A DNA stretch of 19,839 nucleotides from an uncultured Collinsella sp. (GCA_902462065.1 CABQAK010000039.1:1-19839), one strand, 5' to 3'; shown: positions 1-7,512, counted from the stretch's first letter. Numbers and translations are program-made. The notes: generated by a model from the sequence alone, not told the origin.

Positions 1-979
1 GGTCGACGCCTTCACCGCGGGCGCCCGCGGTGAAGGCGTCGGCCCCGCCGAGCGCGGCGACCAGGTCGCCGGTGCGCACGGTGAAGGTCTTACCGTCGAC
101 CGCTACCTTGGTGGCGCACTGGGCCGTGATATCGGTCCAGCCCTTCGCGGGCTCGGTGCCGGCGCGACCGTCCTTGTCGGTCTGGACGGCGTCGAAGCCG
201 CCGTCCGCGCCCGCCGCCACGTACACACGCATGCTCGCGGCCACCTTGGAGGGGTCGAGTCCCGCGCTCATGGTGTCGACGAACTGCACCGTATAGGTGT
301 CGTAGGCAGCAAGACCCGCCGGGACCGTGGCCGAGAGGCGCCAGTACAGGTCGTCGGCGACCGTGGCGTCGGCGGCCTTCTGCCATGCGGCGGTGCTGTC
401 CTCCAGCACGCGCTTGGCGACCTTGGGGGTCGCGGCCTTGGGCTTGACGGTGACGGCGCTGCCGCCAACCAGCGCCATGATCGGCGCGGTGCCGGCCTCG
501 CCCTGGGCGATGGCGTCGTCTTTGGCGACGATGAGCCAGTAGCCACAGGACAGCTCGGCCGTCGTGCCCGCGTTAAGGGCCACGGGCTCGGCGCCAGAGC
601 TCTGGAGGGAACGAGCGAGCTGTGCGCTCAGCGCGCTCGTAAGGTGAGAATCGGTGTTGAGCCACTCGGCAGCTTCCTGCGCGGTGGTCTGGGATTTGGG
701 CAGGCCGGCGCCGTGAAGCACGGGCAGGACGGCGTCGCGCGCGGCGTCGCTTGCCCAGGCGAGGTCGGTGGCGATCTTGGCGTCGCTGTCGCCGTCGACG
801 ACGTTGGCGCTAAAGATCTGGTAGGCGTCGTAGCTGCTCGCCACGGTGCCGCTCACCGTGATGGAACCGTTCGAGGTCGGCGCGGCCTGCGCGGATGCGG
901 GGAACACAACCGCGCAGGTGCCGATCAGGAGGGCAAGCAGCGCAAACAAGATCGGGAAGGAGCAAACTCTCTTATTCAC
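1..979 (-). CDS. D2-type fimbrial isopeptide pilin, partial (3' end outside the window)
   Basis: This is a cell-surface pilin subunit, probably the backbone or an ancillary shaft protein of a sortase-assembled pilus. The open frame of 326 codons has no stop up to the left edge. It starts at GTG 979-977, eight bases before the end of the adhesin gene, with an AGGGGGG ribosome site about 8 nt upstream, so translation is probably coupled. Residues 1-32 form a signal peptide (NKRVC, a hydrophobic stretch, then PASAQA before APTSN). An N-terminal domain (about 36-178) ends in VTVKPKAATPKVAKRV; the lysines at 179-189 are candidates for pilin cross-linking or isopeptide formation. A D2-like domain follows from about 185 (LYWRLSATVP, VQFVDTMSAGL). 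This is the typical layout of the fimbrial isopeptide formation D2 family. The LPxTG end would lie outside the window. The last codons before the edge (RGEGVD) fall in a palindrome and may not be genuine. Family call is by motif reading, not a search. Confidence 0.82.
   Translation of the reverse strand, partial: MNKRVCSFPILFALLALLIGTCAVVFPASAQAAPTSNGSITVSGTVASSYDAYQIFSANVVDGDSDAKIATDLAWASDAARDAVLPVLHGAGLPKSQTTAQEAAEWLNTDSHLTSALSAQLARSLQSSGAEPVALNAGTTAELSCGYWLIVAKDDAIAQGEAGTAPIMALVGGSAVTVKPKAATPKVAKRVLEDSTAAWQKAADATVADDLYWRLSATVPAGLAAYDTYTVQFVDTMSAGLDPSKVAASMRVYVAAGADGGFDAVQTDKDGRAGTEPAKGWTDITAQCATKVAVDGKTFTVRTGDLVAALGGADAFTAGARGEGVD
4..41. repeat. 38-nt perfect palindrome without a loop, at the window edge
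   Basis: Bases 4-22 are the exact reverse complement of bases 23-41, with no spacer. Beyond one mismatch (3/42) the pairing continues with bases 1-2 and 43-44. The palindrome lies inside the pilin gene and would encode the DAFTAGARGEGVD region. A loopless palindrome of this size in a coding region is rare. Because it coincides with the sequence end, a fold-back assembly or read artefact is the simplest reading. Confidence 0.9.
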
Positions 980-3900
980 GACGCTCGCCCCCCTTCGCAT
1001 TCGCCTTGCGACGAATGTGCATCCAGGCCGCAGCAGCGCAAAGCACCGCCGCGCCGGCAAGGTACGTCAGAGTGACGCCCGACATACCAGAAAGGGGCAA
1101 AGAGGTTGAGTAGGTGTTAGTGAAGGTGGGGGTAGTGTCGGGAAACTTGTGGTCCTCGGTCTCGGCGCTTACCCACTTACCGCCGTCAAAGGTCCCCCTC
1201 ATGTAGGTCACCTTACAGCTGATGTTCCCATTGTTATTGTCCTTTGCAACAACCGTGAACTTGTAGACCGAATTATCGAACTTGTAATGCGAGAAGATCA
1301 AGCTATCGTCCTTCTCGCGCATATAGTACGTGAAGGTCTTGGAAGCGCCACGGCCCGGAACATCAGTCTCACTCTGCTTCAAGCTGTCAAGCGTGTAATT
1401 AATCGTGGGGAAGTCCTGGGGCTGAGGATTGTCACCACCGGCAGTGGTCGAGACGGTCTTGACGCTGTCGCCCGTAAAGTTCTCGTTATCCGCAAACTCG
1501 AGCGTAAACTTCTTCATCTCGCCACCCTTAACGACCTTAGTCGCCTTAGGAGTCCAGGAGCCGTCGGAAGTGTACAGAGTGTACGTGTTGTTGAAAGTCT
1601 TTGAACCATCGGAGTTGGCAATCGAATAATAGCCGTCAGCATCTGCTGGCACAGTGCTCGACAAGGCAGTTGAAGCCCCAAGATTCTTAACATTCACACT
1701 TTTAATCGTGTAGTTATGGACCTTAAGGTCTTTAGTCGCATTCGGATCGTTCTGCGTCGGAACAGACATGAGCACGGTCGTGTGGTCCTCGACTGTCACC
1801 TTAATCTCATATACAGCATGATCGTAGTCGACATCAGGATCCTTGCCCGCATCTTCGACCAAGTAGTACGTAATTTCGCCAGTGCCACTCGCTAAGAACT
1901 GTTCGCCAAGGTCAAAGGTGATGTTACCGTCAGCGCTATTCTTGGCAGACCCAACAAAGGTGCAGTCACCATTGTTGAATGTCTTGTTATTCCAATAAGG
2001 CGCTGTCGCGCTGTCTGAATCTTTACGGTAAACCGCAAAGGAGAACTCCCCCTCTTTGAGAGCACGGCCGGACAGGGCTTTGGTCGCTTTCAGCTTAAGA
2101 CTCGGATAGACATACGTATCAGCAGGCTGGCCTAAGTACAGGTCGCCATTCGACATGATGCCGCCACCATGGTCCCAAGAATAGTTGCCCGTGATGAAAG
2201 TTCCGGCAGCTTCCTGCGCTTTATTCGCTTCATCACTTCCAGCTATGACAGCCGAAGACAGACCGACGCTCCGATAAATCTTCACGCCGCCATTGGCAGG
2301 GATTTTGATAGCCTCATAGAGTTCTTCGTTATCACTGGGTTCTTTGTTATCACTGCGTTCTTTGCTTCCCGAATACTTGGCATCTCCGCCGCCGAGCATC
2401 TTGCCGATTATCGCCGCAAGCGGTTCCTGATGGCCAGCCTTTGCCGCAAGGAAGAAGTCCGCGTGGCCGTGCTCGCGAAACACCTTCGAGTTGTATGCAT
2501 CTTGATCTTGATTCTTTTCGCTACCGCCACTTGAAAGATGGGGCTTGCCATTATTACCTTTGTTATTTACCGGATCGTAACCGTTGGCATTTTGCTTATC
2601 GCCATCTGCATTTTGCTCATCGCCAGCAGATGTATTGCCAAAGATTGCAGTGCCGTCAGTGTTCGTCACCAGCGTCTTGCCCGTCGGGCAGACTGCAACG
2701 CCACCACCATAGCCACCGGCGGTATTGCTGCTAATGTACGAGTTGTATACAAATAATCTACCAGCAGTATATTCCTTATCCGCATTCGAGTTTCCCTGGA
2801 CAAAGATGCCGCCGCCGCCCCAGTCAAAGCGAGACATGCAATGGTTATTCGTAATGTAGACCTTGCTGCTCGTAGTGCCGTTAATCATCGCGTCAACCAT
2901 CTGGCCCACACGAATGCCGGCACCCTCAGATCGAAAGCTCACGTTAGAGGCAATAATTCCACCCGTGATATTCAGCCACGCCATTCCCGTACGAGACTGG
3001 TTATTTCGATCCACATCGGTAACGTAAACGCCGCCACCGGCCTCATCGGAATAATTGCCAGTAATCTGGCCACCAGAAATGGTGACATGAGCGCCGTTAT
3101 TGGCAGCAAGCCCAGCGCCGCCATGGTTACCGTAGCCATCTTTGCCGCAAAATTTAGCCATTCTATTATTCGTGATATAGCCACCAGAAACGTCTACGAT
3201 GCCGCCCTCGGCCATAATGCCGCCACCGAGCCCCATGGCGAGTGTACTATTACCGGAGATTACGCCACCTGTCACCGTGACTGCAGACCGCCTGGCATAT
3301 ACACCGCCGCCACTCGAAGCGCAGTTGCCAGCAATTACGCCACCGGTCAGCCTAAGGGTCGAAGCGTCGCCCTTTTCATTAGACACCATAATGCCCGCAC
3401 CGGTGCTTCCCGTAGAGGCACCGCATACGTAGCCACCGCTCATATTGACGGTGGAGCCGTTCTCGGCATAGATGAGGTTGCCGACATTGCAGTCCTTTTT
3501 CTGCGTAATAGCGCCACTTTCGAGGTTAAACGTGCCATGTTGGTAAACGTTAATGAGCTTCATCGTGGAGTCTTTGGTGACTCCAACGATTGCGCCCTGA
3601 ATAGTCGCTCTGCGCTCATAGATCTTCTCAGTGGTACCTACACCACTTGCAGTCGATTCGGTTACGTAATAGGTAAGGCCATTCGGAATGTCATTCTTGT
3701 CATAAGACATCTTTGCCGTCTTGCCATAATTGGCAGGTGTCAGATGCTCGTCCTTATCTTGCAGCTGCTCGCCGTTGCCAACAGTCTCCTTAATGTGCTC
3801 AGAGTCCACGTCGTCCACGACCGTAAGCGTCGCGCCATTAGCAATATCAAACAGAGGCTTGCCAGCACTATCGTGCTTAATCTTGTGACCATTTAAGTTC

Positions 3901-4454
3901 AACGTGATATTGATGAGATTGTCGTTGGACTGTTCGAGCCTTATCTCATCGTTATAGTCGATATCGGCCGTAAGCTTAAAAGTAGCAGCGCCGTCTCCAT
4001 CACGCAGTTCCTGCTTAAGGAGCTTTGAGCTCAGCTCTGCCCCGTTGCTAATTTCATAATCTGATTCATTCTCTGCAGCAGGCGCGATTGCGTCTTCACC
4101 ATTAGTGTCGTCTTCGGCAGGCTGCTCAGCACTTTTTGCTTCCGTGTCATCGGGCAACAGGCCCGTCGCGACAGCGCCACCAGAGGTTTCGCCGTTCTCG
4201 ATCTCGTCACTATTCTGGTTTTCGGTATCCCCGTTGTTGGTGTTTTCTACATCAGTAGACTCACTTGAGGAACCCCCCCCCATCACAGTTTCCTCGGTAG
4301 AAACCGCCTGGGTATCGTTGGCAATGGCCTGCGAGATCGGGGGCATGACGAGCGACAGTACCAGGCTCAAAACGGAGGCTCCGCACAAAACGCCTGCCAG
4401 TACACGGCGCGTCGCTTTTTTACTCTGCTTAGATTTGTCTGAATTCGCTTTCAT
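972..4454 (-). CDS. large LPxTG-like cell-wall adhesin / pilus tip protein (beta-helix plus two FctA-type domains)
   Basis: A 1160-residue surface protein, probably an adhesive tip or ancillary pilin fixed by a sortase. The start is ATG 4454, with GGAGG 8 nt upstream. Order of parts: a signal peptide with a long basic n-region (about 1-45); an acidic Ser/Asn/Glu-rich linker (46-130) holding a G9 tract; and a long region (about 130-770) with many GGxI-type turns (LTGGVIAGNCASSGGGVYAR, VSGGYITNN, ISGGQITGN), as expected of a right-handed parallel beta-helix. Two Spy0128/FctA-like domains follow, at about 788-955 (KATKALSGRALKEGEFSF, YYLVED, FNNTY) and 958-1118 (PKATKVV, YYMREKDD, FTNTY). Each has the Lys, Glu and Asn expected for an internal isopeptide bond. 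The sorting signal LPLSG (about 1119-1123), a membrane segment and a basic tail end the protein. LPLSG departs from LPxTG. The gene overlaps the pilin gene by 8 bp. Its base composition is lower in GC than the flanking genes (29 of 60 at 2581-2640), which suggests horizontal transfer. The ligand is unknown. Confidence 0.85.
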   Translation of the reverse strand: MKANSDKSKQSKKATRRVLAGVLCGASVLSLVLSLVMPPISQAIANDTQAVSTEETVMGGGSSSESTDVENTNNGDTENQNSDEIENGETSGGAVATGLLPDDTEAKSAEQPAEDDTNGEDAIAPAAENESDYEISNGAELSSKLLKQELRDGDGAATFKLTADIDYNDEIRLEQSNDNLINITLNLNGHKIKHDSAGKPLFDIANGATLTVVDDVDSEHIKETVGNGEQLQDKDEHLTPANYGKTAKMSYDKNDIPNGLTYYVTESTASGVGTTEKIYERRATIQGAIVGVTKDSTMKLINVYQHGTFNLESGAITQKKDCNVGNLIYAENGSTVNMSGGYVCGASTGSTGAGIMVSNEKGDASTLRLTGGVIAGNCASSGGGVYARRSAVTVTGGVISGNSTLAMGLGGGIMAEGGIVDVSGGYITNNRMAKFCGKDGYGNHGGAGLAANNGAHVTISGGQITGNYSDEAGGGVYVTDVDRNNQSRTGMAWLNITGGIIASNVSFRSEGAGIRVGQMVDAMINGTTSSKVYITNNHCMSRFDWGGGGIFVQGNSNADKEYTAGRLFVYNSYISSNTAGGYGGGVAVCPTGKTLVTNTDGTAIFGNTSAGDEQNADGDKQNANGYDPVNNKGNNGKPHLSSGGSEKNQDQDAYNSKVFREHGHADFFLAAKAGHQEPLAAIIGKMLGGGDAKYSGSKERSDNKEPSDNEELYEAIKIPANGGVKIYRSVGLSSAVIAGSDEANKAQEAAGTFITGNYSWDHGGGIMSNGDLYLGQPADTYVYPSLKLKATKALSGRALKEGEFSFAVYRKDSDSATAPYWNNKTFNNGDCTFVGSAKNSADGNITFDLGEQFLASGTGEITYYLVEDAGKDPDVDYDHAVYEIKVTVEDHTTVLMSVPTQNDPNATKDLKVHNYTIKSVNVKNLGASTALSSTVPADADGYYSIANSDGSKTFNNTYTLYTSDGSWTPKATKVVKGGEMKKFTLEFADNENFTGDSVKTVSTTAGGDNPQPQDFPTINYTLDSLKQSETDVPGRGASKTFTYYMREKDDSLIFSHYKFDNSVYKFTVVAKDNNNGNISCKVTYMRGTFDGGKWVSAETEDHKFPDTTPTFTNTYSTSLPLSGMSGVTLTYLAGAAVLCAAAAWMHIRRKANAKGGERRE
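2328..2363 (-). repeat. in-frame 18-bp tandem repeat inside the adhesin
   Basis: Two adjacent 18-bp units (2328-2345 and 2346-2363) differ at one base and encode SDNKEP/SDNKER-like hydrophilic hexapeptides. They lie in the flexible insert near the end of the beta-helix region. A change in copy number would keep the frame and alter only linker length. Confidence 0.75.
2587..2628 (-). repeat. in-frame 21-bp tandem repeat inside the adhesin
   Basis: Two adjacent 21-bp units (2587-2607 and 2608-2628, few differences) encode EQNADGD and KQNANG-like heptads in the same hydrophilic insert as the 18-bp repeat. This is a likely length-variable spot that preserves the frame. Confidence 0.65.
4273..4281 (-). 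repeat. homopolymeric tract, nine G on the coding strand of the adhesin
   Basis: Nine consecutive C on the plus strand read as ATG GGG GGG GGT (Met58-Gly61), just after the signal peptide. With eight G the frame reaches TAG eight codons after the second GGG; with ten G it reaches TGA within five codons of the tract. Such runs at the 5' end of surface-protein genes are classic slipped-strand switches. Switching itself is inferred, not observed. Confidence 0.8.
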
Positions 4455-4462
4455 CGATGTCT

Positions 4463-4467
4463 CCTCC
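4463..4467 (-). promoter_or_regulatory. ribosome binding site of the adhesin gene
   Basis: GGAGG on the minus strand, 8 nt before ATG 4454. It fixes the start of the long adhesin frame upstream of a clear signal peptide. Confidence 0.8.
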
Positions 4468-4544
4468 CCAAGAGACCGCGATCTTGCTCTTTCACTATCA
4501 AACGTATCTGCGCAATCTGTAATTGCACACGCTTAATAATCCAT

Positions 4545-4574
4545 ATTGTAGCAATTGTTTGAACATCTAAGCAA
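4545..4574 (-). promoter_or_regulatory. candidate sigma-70 promoter of the adhesin-pilin operon
   Basis: Minus strand: -35 TTGCTT (4569-4574), an 18-bp spacer and -10 TACAAT (4545-4550). This gives a leader of roughly 80-90 nt before the ATG. Sequence match only. The -35 region TTGCTTAGATGTT resembles that upstream of the MFS gene (TTTGTTAGATGTT). Confidence 0.5.
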
Positions 4575-4721
4575 GAATACCGATAGTTTTGTAGCGAATT
4601 CTCAATTCTCTTGACATTTGCTCGGATTAACCTTCGTTTATTCGCTCTGAAATATCTGTTTCTACTGGTAATTAAGTTAGTTATCAGTTTTTTAATAGCA
4701 TTTTATTTATTTGCACAACAT

Positions 4722-4737
4722 TTTGCTCAAGAGCAAA
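4722..4737. promoter_or_regulatory. inverted repeat, possible operator
   Basis: TTTGCTC-AA-GAGCAAA is a perfect 7-bp inverted repeat with a 2-nt centre. It lies about 150 bp upstream of the adhesin promoter candidate, in AT-rich DNA. The size fits a dimeric regulator site, but the regulator is unknown. Confidence 0.35.
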
Positions 4738-4914
4738 CATCTTGTGAACAGTCGAAAATCGACCGTGAACGGTAAGTCATTAACCGGGAGGAATAGACTA
4801 CCAAATTGATGGGAATATCTTTAACTCATCGGTGGTTAGAAGCATGATGTTCAGACAACCAAATTTGAATTTGCGCGCAGTTTTTAGGCATCAATTCGCC
4901 CAAATCGCCTGAGG

Positions 4915-4947
4915 CCACCACAAAGGTGCCTGCCCCCCTTGTGGCGG
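4915..4947. repeat. hairpin repeat family B, copy 1 (degenerate)
   Basis: CCACCACAAAGG, then TGCCTGCCCC, then CCTTGTGGCGG. It has the same layout as the copies at 5876 and 7461 but lacks one T in the right arm and has a C for T change. It sits 14 bp after the HAD phosphatase stop on the minus strand, so it could also act as a transcription end for that gene. Confidence 0.75.
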
Positions 4948-4960
4948 TTCTCCCCCGGCG

Positions 4961-5782
4961 CTACAGCAGATGCTCCTCGATAAAGATCGCGATGCCGTCT
5001 TTGTCGTTGCTGGCGGTTACAAAATCGGCGGCGGCACGGGTGGCATCGCTGCCGTTTGCCATGGCCACGCCCACGCCGGCGTCAGCCACCATGCAGGTGT
5101 CGTTGTCCGCATCGCCAAACACGCAGATGTCCTGGAGCTCCATGTCGTTGAGCTCCGCCACGCGCACAAGGCCGCGCGTCTTGGACACGCGCGGATCCAT
5201 GAACTCGTAGAGCCGCTGCGTGGTTTGCAGAGCCGCCGCCTTAACGGTGTCATCGGCAAACGTCGACGCCCGCTCAATCACCTGCGGCATCACCTCGGGC
5301 GCCATGGTAAACATCACCTTGGGCTGCGGCTCGCGCAAAAACTCGGCAAAGTCGACCACCTGGTAGGGCACACCGTCGACGCGCGACAGGTGCTCGACGC
5401 ACACGTTGCTCTCGGGCACGTAGAACACGCCGTCTCGGGGGCAGACGGGCGTTGCAGGAAGGTCCGCCATGTGCTTGCAGATGCGCGCGATGGTCTCGCC
5501 CGGCAGCGGATAGCTCAGCTCGTTGATGTCGTGCGCGCGGTCGATGACCTCGGCGCCACCGCAGCCCACCATCACGTCTACCAGGCCTTCGATGCCCCAG
5601 AGCTCGTACATGGCCTCGGTCGCGTGGGCGTCGCGCCCGGTGCACAGGCCAAAGAGCACGCCACGCTCGCGCAGGGCGCGGATCGCCGCCACGGTGCGCG
5701 GGGACACCGTGTGCTGGCTCGTGAGCAGTGTGCCGTCGATATCGCAGAACACGGCTTTGATGTGGCTGAAGGTGGTGTCCAT
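4961..5782 (-). CDS. Cof-type HAD-IIB family hydrolase
   Basis: A cytosolic haloacid-dehalogenase-superfamily phosphatase of 273 residues, the usual length for the Cof/YidA group that dephosphorylates sugar phosphates, nucleotides or flavin mononucleotide. Motif I is CDIDGT (nucleophile Asp14, acid/base Asp16). Motif II is CTGRD (Thr48). Motif III is the Lys in PQPKVMF in the middle of the protein. Motif IV is FGDADND, the Mg-binding acidic pair. The insert between motifs II and III fits the C2 cap. The start ATG 5782 has AGAAAGG 5 nt upstream; a longer frame exists but lacks a ribosome site and runs into hairpin repeats. The gene stands alone between repeats at both ends. The substrate cannot be read from sequence. 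Confidence 0.9.
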   Translation of the reverse strand: MDTTFSHIKAVFCDIDGTLLTSQHTVSPRTVAAIRALRERGVLFGLCTGRDAHATEAMYELWGIEGLVDVMVGCGGAEVIDRAHDINELSYPLPGETIARICKHMADLPATPVCPRDGVFYVPESNVCVEHLSRVDGVPYQVVDFAEFLREPQPKVMFTMAPEVMPQVIERASTFADDTVKAAALQTTQRLYEFMDPRVSKTRGLVRVAELNDMELQDICVFGDADNDTCMVADAGVGVAMANGSDATRAAADFVTASNDKDGIAIFIEEHLL

Positions 5783-5875
5783 GGGGGCCTTTCTGGGTTG
5801 TGCGGCGGTGTGGGGCGTATTCGTGAACGGCGTACATGGTATACCAAGGCGCGCACGGGGCGCTTTGGCGCAAAA

Positions 5876-5909
5876 CCACCACAAAGGTGCCTGCCCCCCT
5901 TTGTGGTGG
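5876..5909. repeat. hairpin repeat family B, copy 2
   Basis: CCACCACAAAGG (5876-5887) pairs perfectly with CCTTTGTGGTGG (5898-5909) around the loop TGCCTGCCCC. It lies between the HAD gene and the MFS gene, 31 bp before repeat A copy 1. Same orientation as copies 1 and 3. Confidence 0.88.
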
Positions 5910-5940
5910 CCGAACCCGAAGGGTGACCTGGCCGGAGCGC

Positions 5941-6005
5941 AAACCATCACAACATTCGACGTTTTTCGGCAAAATCGCGATTTTCATCGAATGTTGTGAT
6001 GGTTT
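5941..6005 (-). repeat. hairpin repeat family A, copy 1 (65 nt)
   Basis: Perfect 19-bp arms, AAACCATCACAACATTCGA (5941-5959) and its complement (5987-6005), enclose a 27-nt centre. The centre matches the reverse complement of the centres in copies 2 and 3, so this copy is inverted. It contains its own palindrome, AAAATCGCGATTTT (5971-5984). It touches the MFS stop codon (6006-6008) and may terminate that transcript. Confidence 0.92.
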
Positions 6006-7286
6006 TTACTGCCTTGCGGCACGATCAAAATGTCGGCGTCCAAACAGCAGCAACGCCGCAGGGACCGCCGTCACGACCATGCCTGCCCCCACGAGTGTCC
6101 GTTGTACGCCAAATGTCGCCGCCAGCCACGGGGCAATCGCCAGCGGCGCCACGCCGGCGAACATATTGCCAAAGCCCATGACCGAGTTCACGCGGCCGAG
6201 TTGCTCGAGCGGCGCCGTCGTTTGCACGATGGTGTTGTGGAGCGGGTTGACGACGCCCCAGGCCACGCCTAGGGCAATCTGGCCGACAAGGGCCACACCC
6301 ACGTACGGCGTCCCCACATAGAGCAGGCTTCCCAGGCCCACGGACATAAGTGCCACGAGCAGCGTTTTAAGGTTGACCAGGTACGGCGGCAGGCGGAGCG
6401 TAACGACGGCGCCCAGCACCGCGCCCACGCCCGAGGCCGACGAGAGCCAGCCCATCCACTCAACGCCGACGTGCAGGACATCGCGGTAGAAAAACGACTC
6501 GAGCGGATCGAAGGCCCCGTAGCCAAAGTTCGAGAGGAAGATGATGCAGAACAGCAAGGTGAGGACGCTGTTGGTGAAGACTGTCTTGATGCTGGCTGCG
6601 AAGGTGGCGCGGGCGGACGTGCTGGGGTTGGAGCTTTGTCCCGCACGCTCCCCTTCCTCTGCCGAATCGGCATCCGCATGCCCGGCGACATGTCTGGTCT
6701 GCGGCCTAAAGCCCCAACCGACGACGAACGCCAGCACGGTAAAGAGCATCATGAGTACAAACACCGCGCGCGACGACGCAGCCGCCGCGACAAAGCCGCC
6801 CAGCGTGGGGCCAACGATGATACTCACGTTTGAAAACATGGCGATGGCGGAGTTGATGTCTTTGAGCTCGGCAGGATCGTCGGTGAGGTAGGCTGGATAG
6901 GATGTGGCAATGGGCTGGGCGAACCCCATCACAAAGCCCAGGAGCACCGCGCCGAGCAGGACGATGCCGGTCGCGCTGCCAAAAACGAGGATTGCCGCAC
7001 CCGTCGCCAGCGTGCCAACGATGCTCAGCATGAAATGGCGACGTGGGCCCCAGGCGTCGAGCGCCGCACCGCCCGCAAAGGATCCCAAGATCACAAATAC
7101 ATTCATAAAAAGGGCGGCCAGCGATGTCGCCACGACTGAGGCATCGTCTGCATAGGTGAGCGTTCCGATGATGCCGATAAAATAACTAGTCTGAAACCCG
7201 GTGTAGATGAGGAAGCGCATTGCCACCAGGCGCTTGGCCTGCACGGACAGCGATGATTGAGGCTTTGAGAAAAGAGAGGCGAGCAT
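6006..7286 (-). CDS. MFS transporter (putative efflux, MFS_3/EntS-like)
   Basis: A 426-residue inner-membrane carrier of the major facilitator superfamily, with about 12 hydrophobic segments in two halves. The halves are separated by a hydrophilic loop (RPQTRH... to ...SARATFAAS). The motif-A-like GGAALDAWGPRRHF lies between helices 2 and 3. FGYGAFDPLESFFYRDVLHV and GFGNMFAGVAPLAIAPWLA are typical of the MFS_3 group of drug and siderophore exporters. Start ATG 7286 was chosen because AAGGAG stands 6 nt upstream; an earlier in-frame start (7325) lacks a site. It is transcribed alone, with a candidate promoter at 7423-7452 and a hairpin directly after the stop. The transported compound is unknown. 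Confidence 0.88.
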   Translation of the reverse strand: MLASLFSKPQSSLSVQAKRLVAMRFLIYTGFQTSYFIGIIGTLTYADDASVVATSLAALFMNVFVILGSFAGGAALDAWGPRRHFMLSIVGTLATGAAILVFGSATGIVLLGAVLLGFVMGFAQPIATSYPAYLTDDPAELKDINSAIAMFSNVSIIVGPTLGGFVAAAASSRAVFVLMMLFTVLAFVVGWGFRPQTRHVAGHADADSAEEGERAGQSSNPSTSARATFAASIKTVFTNSVLTLLFCIIFLSNFGYGAFDPLESFFYRDVLHVGVEWMGWLSSASGVGAVLGAVVTLRLPPYLVNLKTLLVALMSVGLGSLLYVGTPYVGVALVGQIALGVAWGVVNPLHNTIVQTTAPLEQLGRVNSVMGFGNMFAGVAPLAIAPWLAATFGVQRTLVGAGMVVTAVPAALLLFGRRHFDRAARQ

Positions 7287-7422
7287 GGAGACTCCTTGTT
7301 TCATACGAATGCGGACGGCGGGCATTCGCCACCGTCTGCCAGATCAATCTATCCGCATGAAACATTAAGGACGCATCAAGCCCCTTTTCTCCGTTTTTCG
7401 CTCAGTATGAACTACTTGGTAG

Positions 7423-7452
7423 ATTGTAAAACATGTCCCAAACATCTAACAA
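7423..7452 (-). promoter_or_regulatory. candidate promoter of the MFS gene
   Basis: Minus strand: -35 TTGTTA (7447-7452), an 18-bp spacer and -10 TACAAT (7423-7428). The leader would be about 130 nt. Sequence match only. Confidence 0.45.
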
Positions 7453-7460
7453 AGCAAAAA

Positions 7461-7493
7461 CCACCACAAAGGTGCCTGTCCCCTTTGTGGTGG
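7461..7493. repeat. hairpin repeat family B, copy 3
   Basis: CCACCACAAAGG (7461-7472) and CCTTTGTGGTGG (7482-7493) form a perfect 12-bp stem around TGCCTGTCC. It lies just upstream of the MFS promoter candidate and 20 bp from the hairpin ending the moaC-mobB gene. Confidence 0.88.
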
Positions 7494-7512
7494 AAATGAC
7501 GTTTGCCCAGAT

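Larger units (their letters stand above)
4455..4914. other. AT-rich intergenic region upstream of the adhesin
   Basis: This stretch holds no credible gene. It is far poorer in GC than the rest of the window (15 of 60 bases at 4681-4740). It contains the adhesin promoter candidate, the adhesin ribosome site (GGAGG, 4463-4467) and a 7-bp inverted repeat at 4722-4737. A shorter one (GTCGA-AAA-TCGAC, 4751-4763) lies nearby. A 12-codon frame from ATG 4809 has a GGGAGG too far upstream to be convincing. Confidence 0.7.

Noticed and set aside
2841..3896. Plus-strand open frame of 351 codons opposite the adhesin
   Set aside because: It lies wholly within the beta-helix coding region and its openness follows from the repeated Gly and Asn codons; no ribosome site or domain.
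4611..4642. Plus-strand promoter starting at TTGACA 4611
   Set aside because: No acceptable -10 at normal distance, and no gene follows on that strand.
4809..4847. Small peptide gene (12 codons from ATG 4809)
   Set aside because: The GGGAGG is about 17 nt before the ATG, too far, and the peptide has no feature of note.
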